Of a stretch of DNA of 64,000 nt, positions 42,010 to 51,232 are shown in pieces. Made by a program: the position numbers and the translations under genes. The first letter of the stretch is position 1. Every line of letters starts with the position of its first letter. This DNA is from an uncultured Bacteroidales bacterium (GTDB lineage: Bacteria; Bacteroidota; Bacteroidia; Bacteroidales; Paludibacteraceae): assembly GCA_946404495.1 (NCBI GenBank), contig CAMJDT010000004.1:1-64000 (forward strand), written 5' to 3'. Below the pieces are notes generated by a model. The model was not told where the DNA came from. It ran no database searches and saw nothing but the letters and a program-made list of their open reading frames with translations.

Positions 42010-43641
42010 TTACTTGTACATGAAGCGTTTGATGGATTTTTTTGGCGTCTTCTCAAACTCTTGATCGACTAACTGAATCTCGCTAACCTTGCTATAGACA
42101 GGCATTACCTGGTTCAGTTTCTTCAGGTTCTCGTCCATCAGCACGCGGAGCTGTTCCTTCTCTATATTCGGTGCATCGGGATAGACCAGTGCTACCAGTT
42201 TGCCGTCACGGTCCACTACGACCGACTCTGCTACATACGGCAGGGCGTTGAGTTTGTCCTCAATCTCCTCGGGGTAGATATTCTGTCCGCTGGGACCCAG
42301 GATCATGTTCTTGCTGCGTCCGCGCAGGAAGAGGTTGCCCTGATGGTCGATGATGCCGATGTCACCCGTACGCATCCAGCCGTCTTCGGTGAAGATATTG
42401 TCGGTAGCTTGGATGTTCTTGTAGTAGCCGCGCATCACATTGTCGCCGCGAACGAGCACTTCGCCCTCTACTTTGTAGGGATTCTCGGAATCGATCTTCA
42501 ACTCCATCCGATCGATGACCTTACCGCAGGAGCGGAAGCGGAAGTTCTGCCATTTCTCGTAGCAGATGAGCGGAGCGCATTCGGTCATACCGTAGCCGCA
42601 GAGGTAGGGGAAATGAATCTGCTGGAGGCATTTCTCCACGTCCATATTCAGGGCGGCGCCGCCGATGATAAGGTGCTGTACCTTTCCGCCAAAGGCGTTC
42701 ATGAGGCTGTTGAAGACTTTCTTGCGAATCGGGATGTTGATAAGCGGGGTGTACCACAGGATCTTGATGAGCGGCTTTTGGATCTCGGGGAAGATTTTCT
42801 TCTTGAAGATCTTCTCCACCACGAGGGGCACGGTCAGGATCATATAGGGGTGCACTTCGCTGAAGGCCTTCATCATCAAAGTGGGCGTGAGACTCTTGGT
42901 GATGAAATAGACGTGCGTACCGCCGGCGAGTTGGTAGAGAAACTCAAACATCATACCGAACATATGAGCCAGAGGCAGCATACTTACGTAGGTCAGTCCC
43001 GGGCCGTTGGGAATGTTATCCTGACCGAAGCGCACGTTGGACGAGAGGTTCTTCTGCGTCACCATAACGCCCTTGGGACTACCGGTGGAGCCGGAGGTAT
43101 AGTTGATGACAGCCAGGTCGTCCATGTTTTGGATGGGGAAGAGGTCCTTGAGCCACGCGCGATTCTGCAGGTGGTCGGGATATTCGGCCTCCAGCTTGGC
43201 GTCGATGGTCTTCCAGTCAGCAGGTTTGCTGCTCTTGAGAATCTTCATGTCGTCCAATTGCACAAAGAGGTCCACGTTGGGCATCTGCTCCAACTCGAGG
43301 CGGTTGATCACCCACGAACCTATAAACATAGCGCGCGCCTCGGAGTGTTTGACCAGTTCATAGATGCTCTCGGTGGTGAAGTCGGGCAGGATGCTGACGG
43401 CGATAGCGCCGTAGGCTTCCACTGCGAGGAAGGCCACACCCCAGTTGGCGCAGTTGCGTGCGCAGATAGCTACTTTGTCGCCCGGTTTGAGGCCTTGCTG
43501 GCGGAAGAGATGCTTCATGCGCTCGACTTGCCATCCTAATTCACCGTACGTGTAATCGATTTTTCCTTCGAAGTCGGTCATCGCCGGAGCCTCGAAGTGA
43601 TTGGTCATTGTCTGTTGAATGACGGATAGATAATGTTCCAT
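42010..43641 (-). CDS. AMP-dependent acyl-CoA/acyl-acid ligase
   Basis: A 543-residue ANL-superfamily enzyme that adenylates a carboxylic acid, probably a long-chain fatty acid, and joins it to CoA. INYTSGSTGSPKGV near residue 180 is the P-loop-like AMP motif, GYGMTECAP near residue 327 and RTGDIG near residue 408 the next two, and GRSKNMILGPSGQNIYPEEIE near residue 424 includes the hinge. MEHYLSVIQQ is taken as the N-terminus since the frame upstream enters the promoter. Confidence 0.88.
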   Translation of the reverse strand: MEHYLSVIQQTMTNHFEAPAMTDFEGKIDYTYGELGWQVERMKHLFRQQGLKPGDKVAICARNCANWGVAFLAVEAYGAIAVSILPDFTTESIYELVKHSEARAMFIGSWVINRLELEQMPNVDLFVQLDDMKILKSSKPADWKTIDAKLEAEYPDHLQNRAWLKDLFPIQNMDDLAVINYTSGSTGSPKGVMVTQKNLSSNVRFGQDNIPNGPGLTYVSMLPLAHMFGMMFEFLYQLAGGTHVYFITKSLTPTLMMKAFSEVHPYMILTVPLVVEKIFKKKIFPEIQKPLIKILWYTPLINIPIRKKVFNSLMNAFGGKVQHLIIGGAALNMDVEKCLQQIHFPYLCGYGMTECAPLICYEKWQNFRFRSCGKVIDRMELKIDSENPYKVEGEVLVRGDNVMRGYYKNIQATDNIFTEDGWMRTGDIGIIDHQGNLFLRGRSKNMILGPSGQNIYPEEIEDKLNALPYVAESVVVDRDGKLVALVYPDAPNIEKEQLRVLMDENLKKLNQVMPVYSKVSEIQLVDQEFEKTPKKSIKRFMYK

Positions 43642-43680
43642 TTTGTATTTGCTTAAAATTCGTAATTCACTAATTTGATG

Positions 43681-43715
43681 CAAAGGTACGGCAAAAATCC
43701 GAAAGTACCAAATTT
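43681..43715 (-). promoter_or_regulatory. promoter of the acyl-CoA ligase gene
   Basis: TACCTTTG on the minus strand (complement of 43681-43688), with a weaker TTTGG-like -33 near 43710. A duplicated TTAGGGGTGAA word lies just beyond at about 43755-43785 and may be an operator or only a word repeat. Confidence 0.6.
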
Positions 43716-43824
43716 ATGGTAACGGGAAGGCGAAAACGGGACGAAACGGTCGTTTTTAGGGGTGAAATGCATATATTAGGGGTGAATGGAAGGCGAGATT
43801 TGGAGGCGGGTGGGGTGGAAAAGA

Positions 43825-43854
43825 CAAAAAAAAAGTCTGCGCGATGCAGACTTT
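43825..43854 (-). terminator. rpsP terminator
   Basis: AAAGTCTGC (43832-43840) and GCAGACTTT (43846-43854) form the stem; the T run on the minus strand is the complement of 43825-43831. Confidence 0.85.
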
Positions 43855-43884
43855 CCGAAAGGGTTTCGTTCTTGAGTCTTGAAC

Positions 43885-44430
43885 TTATGCCTCTTCACCC
43901 TTAGCCTCAGCCTCAGCAGCGGCAGCCTCTTGGGCAGCCTCCTGAGCGGCAGCGGCGAGAGCCTCAGCCTCAGCTTTGCGCTTTGCAGCGATAGCCTCTG
44001 CCTTAGCCTTGTTGGTCTCAACTTCCTGAGCGTGCAGTTTCTTGGCTGCGGCGATCTTCTTGTCAGCCTCTTCCTTCGAAATCTTGCCGTTCTTCTGATC
44101 CTTCTGAGCTTTCCAAGCATCGAAACGACGCTGAGCTTCAGCCTCGTCGAATGCGCCCTTGGCGATACCGCCGCGGAGGTGCTTCATCAGCATAACGCCT
44201 TCGTCAGAAAGGAGGTTGCGAACCGTGTCAGTGGGTTGTGCACCAACCGAGATCCAATACATAGCGCGGTCGAAGTTCAGATCAACCTTAGCCGGATTGA
44301 GATTGGGGTTGTACGAGCCGATGCGTTCAATGATTTTACCGTCACGAGGGGAGCGGCTGTCTGCTACCACGATGTGATAGTAAGCATAGTCCTTGTGGCC
44401 GTGACGAGCCAAACGAATTTTTGTTGCCAT
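43885..44430 (-). CDS. rpsP: 30S ribosomal protein S16, long form
   Basis: A 181-residue S16. The first 80 residues ([31 protein letters not shown], then GSYNPN) are the canonical ribosomal domain. The remaining 100 residues are an Ala/Glu/Lys-rich helical extension, which is normal for Bacteroidota S16 but absent in E. coli (82 residues). It has its own promoter about 90 nt upstream and its own terminator. Confidence 0.97.
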   Translation of the reverse strand: MATKIRLARHGHKDYAYYHIVVADSRSPRDGKIIERIGSYNPNLNPAKVDLNFDRAMYWISVGAQPTDTVRNLLSDEGVMLMKHLRGGIAKGAFDEAEAQRRFDAWKAQKDQKNGKISKEEADKKIAAAKKLHAQEVETNKAKAEAIAAKRKAEAEALAAAAQEAAQEAAAAEAEAKGEEA

Positions 44431-44519
44431 TTGTTTTTTGTTGTTTTTATGGACTACGACTACACGAGTCGCGTGTCCGGGTTAATAAAAATGGTATGCT
44501 TCTTACACGAAAAAGCGTG

Positions 44520-44598
44520 CAAAGGTACTGCTTTTTTTGGAAACGTGCAAATTTTTTCGCATTTTTTTTGCATATGTCAGAAAAAAGTTGTAATTTTG
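44520..44598. promoter_or_regulatory. divergent rpsP/holB promoters
   Basis: Minus (rpsP): TTTGC (complement of 44547-44551) and TACCTTTG (complement of 44520-44527), leaving a leader of about 80 nt with CACG/CGTG and GACT/AGTC mini-hairpins. Plus (holB): TTTGC at 44567-44571 and TAATTTTG at 44591-44598. Confidence 0.8.
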
Positions 44599-44619
44599 CA
44601 GCCTATAGTTGACAAAGCA

Positions 44620-45747
44620 ATGCAATTTAGAGATATAATAGGTCACGAAAGTGTGAAAGATGCCCTGCGCAGAAGTGTCCTTGAGGGGCGCGTTTCGCAT
44701 GCTCGTTTGCTGACAGGACCCTCGGGTGTAGGCAAGCTTCGCTTGGCGATTGCGTATGCCCAATATCTGGCCTGCGAGCATCGTACGGCGGAGGACAGCT
44801 GCGGCGTGTGTCCGTCGTGTCTGCAGTTCCAAAGGCTGGAGCACCCTGACCTGCATTTCGTGTTTCCTATTGTCAAGAGCGATGCCGGCGACACCTGCGA
44901 TGCCTTTGTGGCCCAATTCCGCCAACTCATCTTGGAGAAGGGTTATTTTGACCTCGATGACTGGTACAGCGCCCTCGGCGTAGAGACCAAGCAGGGGATG
45001 ATCTACGAGAAAGAGAGCGGTGAGATACTGCGCAAGCTGTCGCTCAAGTCCTTCGCGGACGGCTATAAGGTGATGATCATCTGGGAAGCCGACAAGATGA
45101 ATGCGACCTGCGCCAATAAGTTGCTCAAGATCTTGGAGGAACCGGCCGACAAGACGGTGTTTATTCTGATCACGGAGCACCCCGAGTGGTTGCTGCAGAC
45201 CATATTAAGTCGCGTGCAGCCTACGCGCGTAGGGCGTATCGAGGATGCGGAGCTGGAGAAGCATTTCCCGCACGACATCGTCCGTATCGCCAGCGGAAGC
45301 TACCTGGAGGCCCAACGCCTACAGCAGGGTAGCGAGCAGCGCGATAAGTTCTTCGATGACTTTGTGCGCCTGATGCGCGATGCCTATACGATCGGGCAGA
45401 TCAAGGACGTACAGAAGAAGTGGGAGTCGCTCTTGCGCCTCAAGCAGTGGAGCCAGGAGATGGCGGACGCCAAGGTGGGCCGCGAACGGCAGAAAGCCTT
45501 CCTGCAGTATATCCAGACACAGCTGAGGGAGAACTTCATCTGCAACCTGCATGCTCCCGAACTCAACTATCAGACCTCCGACGAAGCGACCTTCAGCAGT
45601 CGGTTTGCACCCTATATTCATGAGGGCAACGTGGAGGCCATTATGCAGGAACTGGACAAAGCCGAACAACAAATCGGGCAGAACGGAAATGCCAAAATCA
45701 TCTTCTTCGACCTCTGCCTGCAGATGATCATGAAAATTAAAAAGTGA
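44620..45747 (+). CDS. holB: DNA polymerase III delta-prime subunit
   Basis: A 375-residue clamp-loader subunit of the replicative polymerase. TGPSGVGKLRLA near residue 32 is a degenerate Walker A (GKL rather than GKT), as expected for the non-hydrolysing delta-prime. CGVCPSC with upstream Cys forms the zinc site, WEADKMNATCANKLLKILEEP near residue 149 is the Walker B region, and LSRVQP is the SRC-like motif. ATG 44620 follows the -7 element by 22 nt; the open frame upstream is antisense to rpsP and is not used. Confidence 0.88.
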   Translation: MQFRDIIGHESVKDALRRSVLEGRVSHARLLTGPSGVGKLRLAIAYAQYLACEHRTAEDSCGVCPSCLQFQRLEHPDLHFVFPIVKSDAGDTCDAFVAQFRQLILEKGYFDLDDWYSALGVETKQGMIYEKESGEILRKLSLKSFADGYKVMIIWEADKMNATCANKLLKILEEPADKTVFILITEHPEWLLQTILSRVQPTRVGRIEDAELEKHFPHDIVRIASGSYLEAQRLQQGSEQRDKFFDDFVRLMRDAYTIGQIKDVQKKWESLLRLKQWSQEMADAKVGRERQKAFLQYIQTQLRENFICNLHAPELNYQTSDEATFSSRFAPYIHEGNVEAIMQELDKAEQQIGQNGNAKIIFFDLCLQMIMKIKK

Positions 45748-45756
45748 AAGGTCAGT

Positions 45757-45807
45757 TGACCAACGACCAATGACCAACGACTAATGACCAACGACTAACG
45801 ACCAATA
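45757..45807. repeat. ACCAACGACTAATG word repeat
   Basis: GACCAACGACCAATGACCAA and further CGACTAATGACC words fill the gap between holB and ricT. Same family, opposite orientation, as 26484-26520. Confidence 0.8.
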
Positions 45808-45808
45808 T

Positions 45809-46816
45809 ATGAATACCGAATTTACCTTAAATGACGGAGCCTGCCGTCTGGATATGCGCGGATTCAGGCGCAACGCGGCACATATGCTGCCGGTGACGGA
45901 TTGGCTGTGCGACCTGCCGGAGAATATCGCGGAGAGCGATCTGGTGGAGGTGCAGTTTAAGAACACCCGCAAAGGCTATTACCATAACAACAATCACCTC
46001 CCCCTGGAGAAGGGAACGCTGGTAGCCGTAGAGGCCAATCCCGGTCACGATATCGGCGAGGTGACGCTGACCGGACGACTCGTTAAGAGCCAGATGGATA
46101 AGTATCACATCGACACGACGCGTTACGAGATACGCTCTATCTACCGTATCGCTACCGAGCAGGATCTGCAGCGTGCGGAGGAAGCGCATAAGAAGGAACA
46201 GGCGACCATGATCCGTGCCCGCCAGCTGGCTAAGGACCTTAGGCTGGAGATGAAGATAGGCGACGTGGAGTTCCAAGGCGACGGTTCGAAGGCGATCTTC
46301 TATTACATCGCCGACGGCCGCGTGGACTTCCGCCAGCTCATCAAGGTCTATGCCGAGACCTTCCGCGTGCGTATCGAGATGAAGCAGATCGGTGCGCGTC
46401 AGGAGGCGGGACGTATCGGCGGAACGGGACCCTGCGGTCGCGAACTCTGCTGCTCCACTTGGATGACGCAGTTCAAGAGCGTAGGTACGGGTGCTGCGCG
46501 ACTGCAGAATCTGTCGCCTAACCCGCAGAAACTGGCTGGTCTCTGCGCCAAACTCAAGTGCTGCCTCAACTACGAGGTGCCGGTCTATGAGGATGCCCGC
46601 AAACGCGGCGAGCGGATCGGTACACCCGTGCAGGTGGAGGACGAAGCACCCGATCTCGGCTTCCAGAACGCCGTCGGGCAGGGCGAGATCACGCGCTTTG
46701 ACAAACGTAAGAAATCCAAAAACAAACCCCATCGTAATAATGAACGCAATCGTGAAGGCCGTCCGAATCGCGGCCGTACTACTGATAACGGTGCTGCTCC
46801 CGGCGTGCAAGAATAA
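45809..46816 (+). CDS. ricT: PSP1/RicT family protein
   Basis: A 335-residue cytoplasmic protein of the PSP1 (YaaT/RicT) family. VEVQFKNTRKGYY near residue 46, RKLA-like helices, then FQGDGSKAIFYYIADGRVDFRQLIK near residue 155 and GGTGPCGRELCC near residue 210 with later LCAKLKCCLNYE show the Cys-rich core; in Bacillus the Ric proteins bind iron-sulfur clusters and modulate RNase Y. The tail after residue 300 is basic and low-complexity. It is followed by gldH, which it overlaps by 77 nt; this pairing is common in Bacteroidota. Confidence 0.88.
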   Translation: MNTEFTLNDGACRLDMRGFRRNAAHMLPVTDWLCDLPENIAESDLVEVQFKNTRKGYYHNNNHLPLEKGTLVAVEANPGHDIGEVTLTGRLVKSQMDKYHIDTTRYEIRSIYRIATEQDLQRAEEAHKKEQATMIRARQLAKDLRLEMKIGDVEFQGDGSKAIFYYIADGRVDFRQLIKVYAETFRVRIEMKQIGARQEAGRIGGTGPCGRELCCSTWMTQFKSVGTGAARLQNLSPNPQKLAGLCAKLKCCLNYEVPVYEDARKRGERIGTPVQVEDEAPDLGFQNAVGQGEITRFDKRKKSKNKPHRNNERNREGRPNRGRTTDNGAAPGVQE

Positions 46817-47210
46817 GCCGGTGTACATGCATTTTGAGACCCTGCCCGCGGAGGGTTGGCACGCGGATAGCCTGTGCACATTCACCTGGGCGCCTGAGGA
46901 TACGACGGATACCTATCAGATCCTCTTCCACCTGCGTCACACCAACGCCTATCCCTACCAGAACCTCTGGCTCTTCGTCACGCGCAGCGAGGGCAATCGC
47001 TCCGTATGCGATACGCTCGAGATCTACCTGGCGGACGACCGCGGAACCTGGCTCGGCAACGGACGCAACGGACTCATCTCGATGCCGGTACTCTACGACG
47101 ACAACTATCGTCCCCGCGATACCCTCACCCTCTCGATCTGCCAAGGTATGCGCGATACGATGCTCCGCGGCGTTAGGGATGTGGGAGTGGAAATAACAGT
47201 TGATAATTGA
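46740..47210 (+). CDS. gldH: gliding-motility lipoprotein GldH
   Basis: A 156-residue lipoprotein with a signal peptide ending LLPAC (Cys near residue 21). The remainder, beginning YMHFETLPAEGWHADSLCTF and containing LFHLRHTNAYPYQNLWLFV, matches GldH. GldH is needed for gliding in Flavobacterium but is widespread in non-gliding Bacteroidales, so motility is not implied. ATG 46740 lies inside ricT in another frame. Confidence 0.88.
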   Translation: MNAIVKAVRIAAVLLITVLLPACKNKPVYMHFETLPAEGWHADSLCTFTWAPEDTTDTYQILFHLRHTNAYPYQNLWLFVTRSEGNRSVCDTLEIYLADDRGTWLGNGRNGLISMPVLYDDNYRPRDTLTLSICQGMRDTMLRGVRDVGVEITVDN

Positions 47211-47230
47211 TAATTGACAATTGATATTTT
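47196..47230. repeat. TTGATAATTGA word repeat
   Basis: AGTTGATAATTGATAATTGA, then CAATTGATA, at the gldH-trmB junction; it includes the last codons of gldH. Confidence 0.75.
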
Positions 47231-47251
47231 GGCTAAAGCCGTACGATATTT

Positions 47252-48022
47252 ATGGGTAAGAATAAGTTGAAGAAATTTCAGGAGATGCAGACGTTTCACA
47301 ACGTCTACCAGTGTGCGATGCGCGAACTGAAGAACCCCGATGCGCCGGTTTCGCTCAAGGGACATTGGCATGAGCAGGTGTTCCACAATACGAATCCTAT
47401 TGTGCTCGAGTTGGGCTGCGGTCGGGGTGAATACACGGTCGGCCTCGCGGAGCGCTGTGCTGACAAGAACTACATCGGCATCGATATCAAGGGTGCACGC
47501 ATGTGGGCGGGAGCCAAGCAGGCCGAGCTGGCGGGCATGAAGAACGTAGCATTCCTGCGCACCAATATCGAGATGCTGCCGCTCTTCTTCGCGCCCGAGG
47601 AGGTGAGCGAGATATGGATCACCTTCCCCGACCCGCAGATGAAGAAGGCTACCAAGCGGCTGACGTCCACCTTCTTCCTCGCGCGTTACCAACAACTGCT
47701 CCTGCCCTCCGGCCTCATCCGGCTCAAGACGGATAGTCCTTTTTTATACACGTACACGCGCGAGGTCGTGCGCGCGAACAATCTGCCTGTGCTCGCCGAC
47801 ACAGCTGACCTCTACGGACCCTGGACCGACGATGCCGTCTATGACGATGCCAAGGCGCTGCAGACCCACTACGAACTGCAGTGGTTGGATCGCGGTATGA
47901 CCATCAAATACCTCGCTTTCCGTCTGCAGGCACCAGAGACCTGGCAGGAACCCGATATCGATATTGAAAAAGACACCTATCGCTCATACGGACGTAATTA
48001 TGTACCCTCAACAAATCATTGA
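47252..48022 (+). CDS. trmB: tRNA (guanine46-N7)-methyltransferase
   Basis: A 256-residue SAM-dependent methyltransferase forming m7G46 in tRNA. LELGCGRGEYTVGLAER near residue 51 is the SAM motif, and IWITFPDPQMKKATKRLTS near residue 119 is the TrmB signature, with RLKTDSPFLYTYTRE following. The end overlaps apbC by 23 nt. Confidence 0.93.
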   Translation: MGKNKLKKFQEMQTFHNVYQCAMRELKNPDAPVSLKGHWHEQVFHNTNPIVLELGCGRGEYTVGLAERCADKNYIGIDIKGARMWAGAKQAELAGMKNVAFLRTNIEMLPLFFAPEEVSEIWITFPDPQMKKATKRLTSTFFLARYQQLLLPSGLIRLKTDSPFLYTYTREVVRANNLPVLADTADLYGPWTDDAVYDDAKALQTHYELQWLDRGMTIKYLAFRLQAPETWQEPDIDIEKDTYRSYGRNYVPSTNH

Positions 48023-49037
48023 TGCCTTGCGCCATGTGCGCTATCCCGGTACGGGACTCGACCTCATCGAGAGCGGAATGCTCGAGGACGATATCCGCAT
48101 CCAGGGGCTTGAGGTGAGTTTCTCACTGATCTTCCACAAAGCCAACGACCCCTTCCAGAAGTCGCTGCTCAAGGCGGCCGAAGGGGCTATTCATACCTAC
48201 GTAGATGCGAATGCCGCTGTGCATATCCGCGTCAAGAACCCCGCGGCGACGAGGCCTCAAGAGGAGGTGGTTCGTCCCGCCCTGCGCGCGCAACATATCA
48301 TCGCGATCCATAGCGGTAAGGGCGGAGTAGGCAAGTCGACCGTTGCGGCCAATCTCGCAGTCGCGCTCGCGGCGCAGGGACACAGCGTCGGACTCCTCGA
48401 TGCCGACATACACGGTCCATCGCAGCCTAAGATGTTCCACACCGAGGACTGCCGTCCCGTCTCCGTCGAAGAGGATGGACGCACGCTCATCGAACCCATC
48501 GAGCAGTACGGCGTGAAGATGCTCAGTATTGGATTCTTTGTCGACCCCGAGTCGGCGATTGTCTGGCGCGGAGGGATGGCCTCCAATGCCATCAAGCAGC
48601 TCATCCAGGATGCCGCGTGGGGAGACCTCGATTATTTTCTGATCGACCTGCCGCCCGGTACGAGTGATATCCACCTGACACTGGTTCAGACCCTGCAGCT
48701 GACCGGCGCTATCGTCGTGACGACCCCGCAGCCGATCGCCTTGGCCGATGCCCGCAAGGGTGTGGATATGTTCCGCAACGACAAGGTCCGCGTGCCGGTA
48801 CTCGGACTGATCGAGAATATGGCTTGGTTCACGCCGACCGAATTGCCTGAGAACAAGTATTATATCTTCGGCCGCGACGGAGGCAAACAGTTGGCCGAGG
48901 AGCTGAAGGTGCCGCTATTGGGTCAGATCCCGCTTGTGCAATCCATCCGCGAGGGCGGCGACGAGGGACTGCCTATCGCCCTGCAGAAAGGCCATCCGGC
49001 TGCCCATTACTTTGACGAAATAGCCCGTAACTTATAA
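48000..49037 (+). CDS. apbC: Mrp/NBP35-type iron-sulfur cluster carrier ATPase
   Basis: A 345-residue P-loop ATPase. The N-terminal 95 residues are a MIP18/DUF59-like domain (QIIDALRHVRYPGTGLDLIESGML). Then comes HSGKGGVGKSTVAANLAVALA near residue 104 (deviant Walker A), DADIHGPSQP near residue 133 and LIDLPPGTSD near residue 216. The usual CxxC near the C-terminus is not seen: the expected site reads ENMAWFTPTELPENKYYIFG. That lack of CxxC is common in Bacteroidota Mrp. Confidence 0.88.
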   Translation: MYPQQIIDALRHVRYPGTGLDLIESGMLEDDIRIQGLEVSFSLIFHKANDPFQKSLLKAAEGAIHTYVDANAAVHIRVKNPAATRPQEEVVRPALRAQHIIAIHSGKGGVGKSTVAANLAVALAAQGHSVGLLDADIHGPSQPKMFHTEDCRPVSVEEDGRTLIEPIEQYGVKMLSIGFFVDPESAIVWRGGMASNAIKQLIQDAAWGDLDYFLIDLPPGTSDIHLTLVQTLQLTGAIVVTTPQPIALADARKGVDMFRNDKVRVPVLGLIENMAWFTPTELPENKYYIFGRDGGKQLAEELKVPLLGQIPLVQSIREGGDEGLPIALQKGHPAAHYFDEIARNL

Positions 49038-49046
49038 CCCAATAAC

Positions 49047-49102
49047 GTTGGCCGTTAGCATTGGCCATTAGCCAAAGCCAATGCCAAAAGCCAAAGCCAA
49101 AT
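49047..49102. repeat. GGCCATTAGCCAAAGCCAAT word repeat
   Basis: GTTGGCCGTTAGCATTGGCC and AGCCAAAGCCAATGCCAAAA words fill the gap between apbC and the MATE gene. Confidence 0.8.
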
Positions 49103-50461
49103 ATGAACCGTACCGCCGAACTGGGCACCGCGCCCGTACATAAACTGCTCTTCAAGTACGCCTTGCCTGCCATCATCGCTATGACGGCGACTTCGCTGTA
49201 CAACATCGTGGACTCGATCTACATCGGTCACGGTTGCGGAGCCTTGGCGCTCGGCGCGCTCACGGTCGCCAAGCCCTTCATGGACATCTGCGCGGCATTC
49301 GGCAGCCTGGTCGGTGTAGGCGCCTCGTCCTTGCTGGCTATCTATCTGGGCGAGAAGGACTACGACCGGGCCAACCGCGTGCTGGGGAATGTCATCGTGA
49401 TGAATCTCATCCTCTCGGCGCTGGTCATGGTAGTCGGACTCATCTGGCTCGACCCGATCCTGCTGGCGTTCGGCGCGAGCGAGGCGACGTTACTCTATGC
49501 GCACGAGTATATGGAGATCATCCTCTACGGGAATATCCTGACGCATATCTATTTCGGCCTCAACGCGATGCTGCGCTCGGCGGGCCATCCGCGTTTCTCG
49601 ATGGTAGCGACGATCGTGGCGGTAGGCGTGAATATCATCCTCGACCCGATCTTCATCTTCGCTCTTGACATGGGGGTACGCGGTGCCGCTTTGGCGACGG
49701 TCATCAGTCAGGGCGTGGCAGTGGTGTGGCAACTCACCAAGTTTCTCGACCGCTCCGAACTCATCCGCTTCCATCGCGGCATATGGCGGCTCAATCGCGA
49801 GATAACAGGTCGTGCCTTGGCCATCGGCATGTCACCGTTTCTGTATAACATCGCCCACTGTTTGGTGGTCATCATCATCAATAACCAGCTCAAGAACTTC
49901 GGCGGCGACCTGGCTATTGCCTCCTACGGCGTCATTAACCGTCTGACCTTCATCTTCGCGATGATGATCATGGGTTTGAATCAGGGTATGCAGCCTATCG
50001 CGGGCTATAACTACGGCGCGCGGCAGTACGACCGAATGCTGCGCTCGTTCTACCTCACCTGCATCTATGCGACCAGTGTGATGGCCATCGTCTTCATCCT
50101 CGGCGAGTGTTTCCCCGGAGCGATGACGCGTATCTTTACTCACGATCCCCAACTCATCGACCAGACGATTCGCCCGATGCGCATTATCTGCTCGTCGATG
50201 CTTCTGATCGGTTTCCAGATGGTGACGGGCAACCTCTTTACCTCTATCGGCAAGGCGGGCAAGGCTATCTTTCTTAGCCTCACCCGCCAGGTGCTGTATC
50301 TGATTCCGCTGGCCTTGTGGTTGCCGCTGTTGTTTACCGAACCGCTGGACGGCGTCTGGTGGTCTATTCCCGTGAGCGACACGCTCTCCGCCGTAACGGC
50401 TGTCATCGTACTGCTCGCCTCGCGGCGGTCGCTCATAGCTGACCCGCCTCAACCAGCGTGA
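49103..50461 (+). CDS. MATE family efflux transporter
   Basis: A 452-residue inner-membrane transporter with twelve hydrophobic helices. ATSLYNIVDSIYIGHGCG near residue 26, VGVGASSLLAIYLGEKDYDRA near residue 71 and GLNQGMQPIAGYNYGARQYDR near residue 292 are MATE family loops. Drug or small-molecule export driven by Na+ or H+ is the family role; the substrate is unknown. ATG 49103 (MNRTAEL) is preferred since the upstream frame is word repeat. The end overlaps the convergent DUF4294 gene by 29 nt. Confidence 0.92.
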   Translation: MNRTAELGTAPVHKLLFKYALPAIIAMTATSLYNIVDSIYIGHGCGALALGALTVAKPFMDICAAFGSLVGVGASSLLAIYLGEKDYDRANRVLGNVIVMNLILSALVMVVGLIWLDPILLAFGASEATLLYAHEYMEIILYGNILTHIYFGLNAMLRSAGHPRFSMVATIVAVGVNIILDPIFIFALDMGVRGAALATVISQGVAVVWQLTKFLDRSELIRFHRGIWRLNREITGRALAIGMSPFLYNIAHCLVVIIINNQLKNFGGDLAIASYGVINRLTFIFAMMIMGLNQGMQPIAGYNYGARQYDRMLRSFYLTCIYATSVMAIVFILGECFPGAMTRIFTHDPQLIDQTIRPMRIICSSMLLIGFQMVTGNLFTSIGKAGKAIFLSLTRQVLYLIPLALWLPLLFTEPLDGVWWSIPVSDTLSAVTAVIVLLASRRSLIADPPQPA

Positions 50462-51047
50462 TCACCCGCTCGATGATACGGTCCTTGTCGTTGCCGTCGT
50501 AGTCCTCCTTGAGGTCGTTCTTGAAGATCTTGGCGATGATCTGCCAGAAATCCGCTGTCGCTTTGTTCTTGTACTGCCGAATCAGTTCGTAGCTGGTCGT
50601 ATCGCTCTCGCGTGCCAGCAGCAGCATCAGCATCCGTCCCTGCGAGGCGTACATATTGCGGAAATCGTTCTCGTATTTCTTAAAGAGGTACTTTTCATAC
50701 TTGTGCCACCAGGCTTTCCGCTCTTTCTTGGTCTCCAGTTTCGCCATCTCGCGGTCGGCATATTCCATATCGGCCTTGATCATCTTGGCATAGGGTAGGG
50801 TCTTCTTCACGTCGCGCACCGTCTTCCAGTAGAACCGCTCCTGCTTCTTGTTCTTGAACTTCATCTCCGGATAGACGTAGATAGCGTGCAGGTAAGCCAG
50901 ATAGGTCGTGTCGCCGTTCTTGACCTGCAGTACCAGCGAATCCAGGTTCTTCTTGCCGCCCGGACGCTGGAACGGCGGCGTAAAAACCTCCGCCGCGTGC
51001 AGCCCGAGAGCCGCTATCAATCCTATGTAGAGTATATATCGCTTCAT
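50433..51047 (-). CDS. DUF4294 secreted protein
   Basis: A 204-residue protein with a signal peptide (KRYILYIGLIAALGLHA). The mature part is highly charged and helical; AIYVYPEMKFKNKKQERFYWKTVRDVKKTLPYAK and later ADREMAK are the segments I associate with DUF4294, a Bacteroidota family of unknown function. It stands alone on the minus strand. Confidence 0.8.
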   Translation of the reverse strand: MKRYILYIGLIAALGLHAAEVFTPPFQRPGGKKNLDSLVLQVKNGDTTYLAYLHAIYVYPEMKFKNKKQERFYWKTVRDVKKTLPYAKMIKADMEYADREMAKLETKKERKAWWHKYEKYLFKKYENDFRNMYASQGRMLMLLLARESDTTSYELIRQYKNKATADFWQIIAKIFKNDLKEDYDGNDKDRIIERVITLVEAGQL

Positions 51048-51162
51048 CTCCCTGCGTTTCTGATCCTTATCTTACAAATCCCGTGCCAAAGCCGTGTTGC
51101 ACCGCTCTGTACGCGTTTACATGAGGAAAATAGTGGTTTTTTGTATGAATTATGCGAATTTA

Positions 51163-51194
51163 TTTGTGTATATCAAAAAAAAGTAGTAATTTTG
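51163..51194 (+). promoter_or_regulatory. glgP promoter
   Basis: TTTGT (51163-51167, imperfect -33) in the extended TTTGTGTATATCA context, and TAATTTTG at 51187-51194. Confidence 0.75.
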
Positions 51195-51232
51195 CACGCT
51201 TTTTTTGAAATAATATACAATTTATCATATTT

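Noticed and set aside
43879..44619. Long N-terminal extension of holB
   Set aside because: The open frame upstream of 44620 is antisense to rpsP and crosses two promoters.
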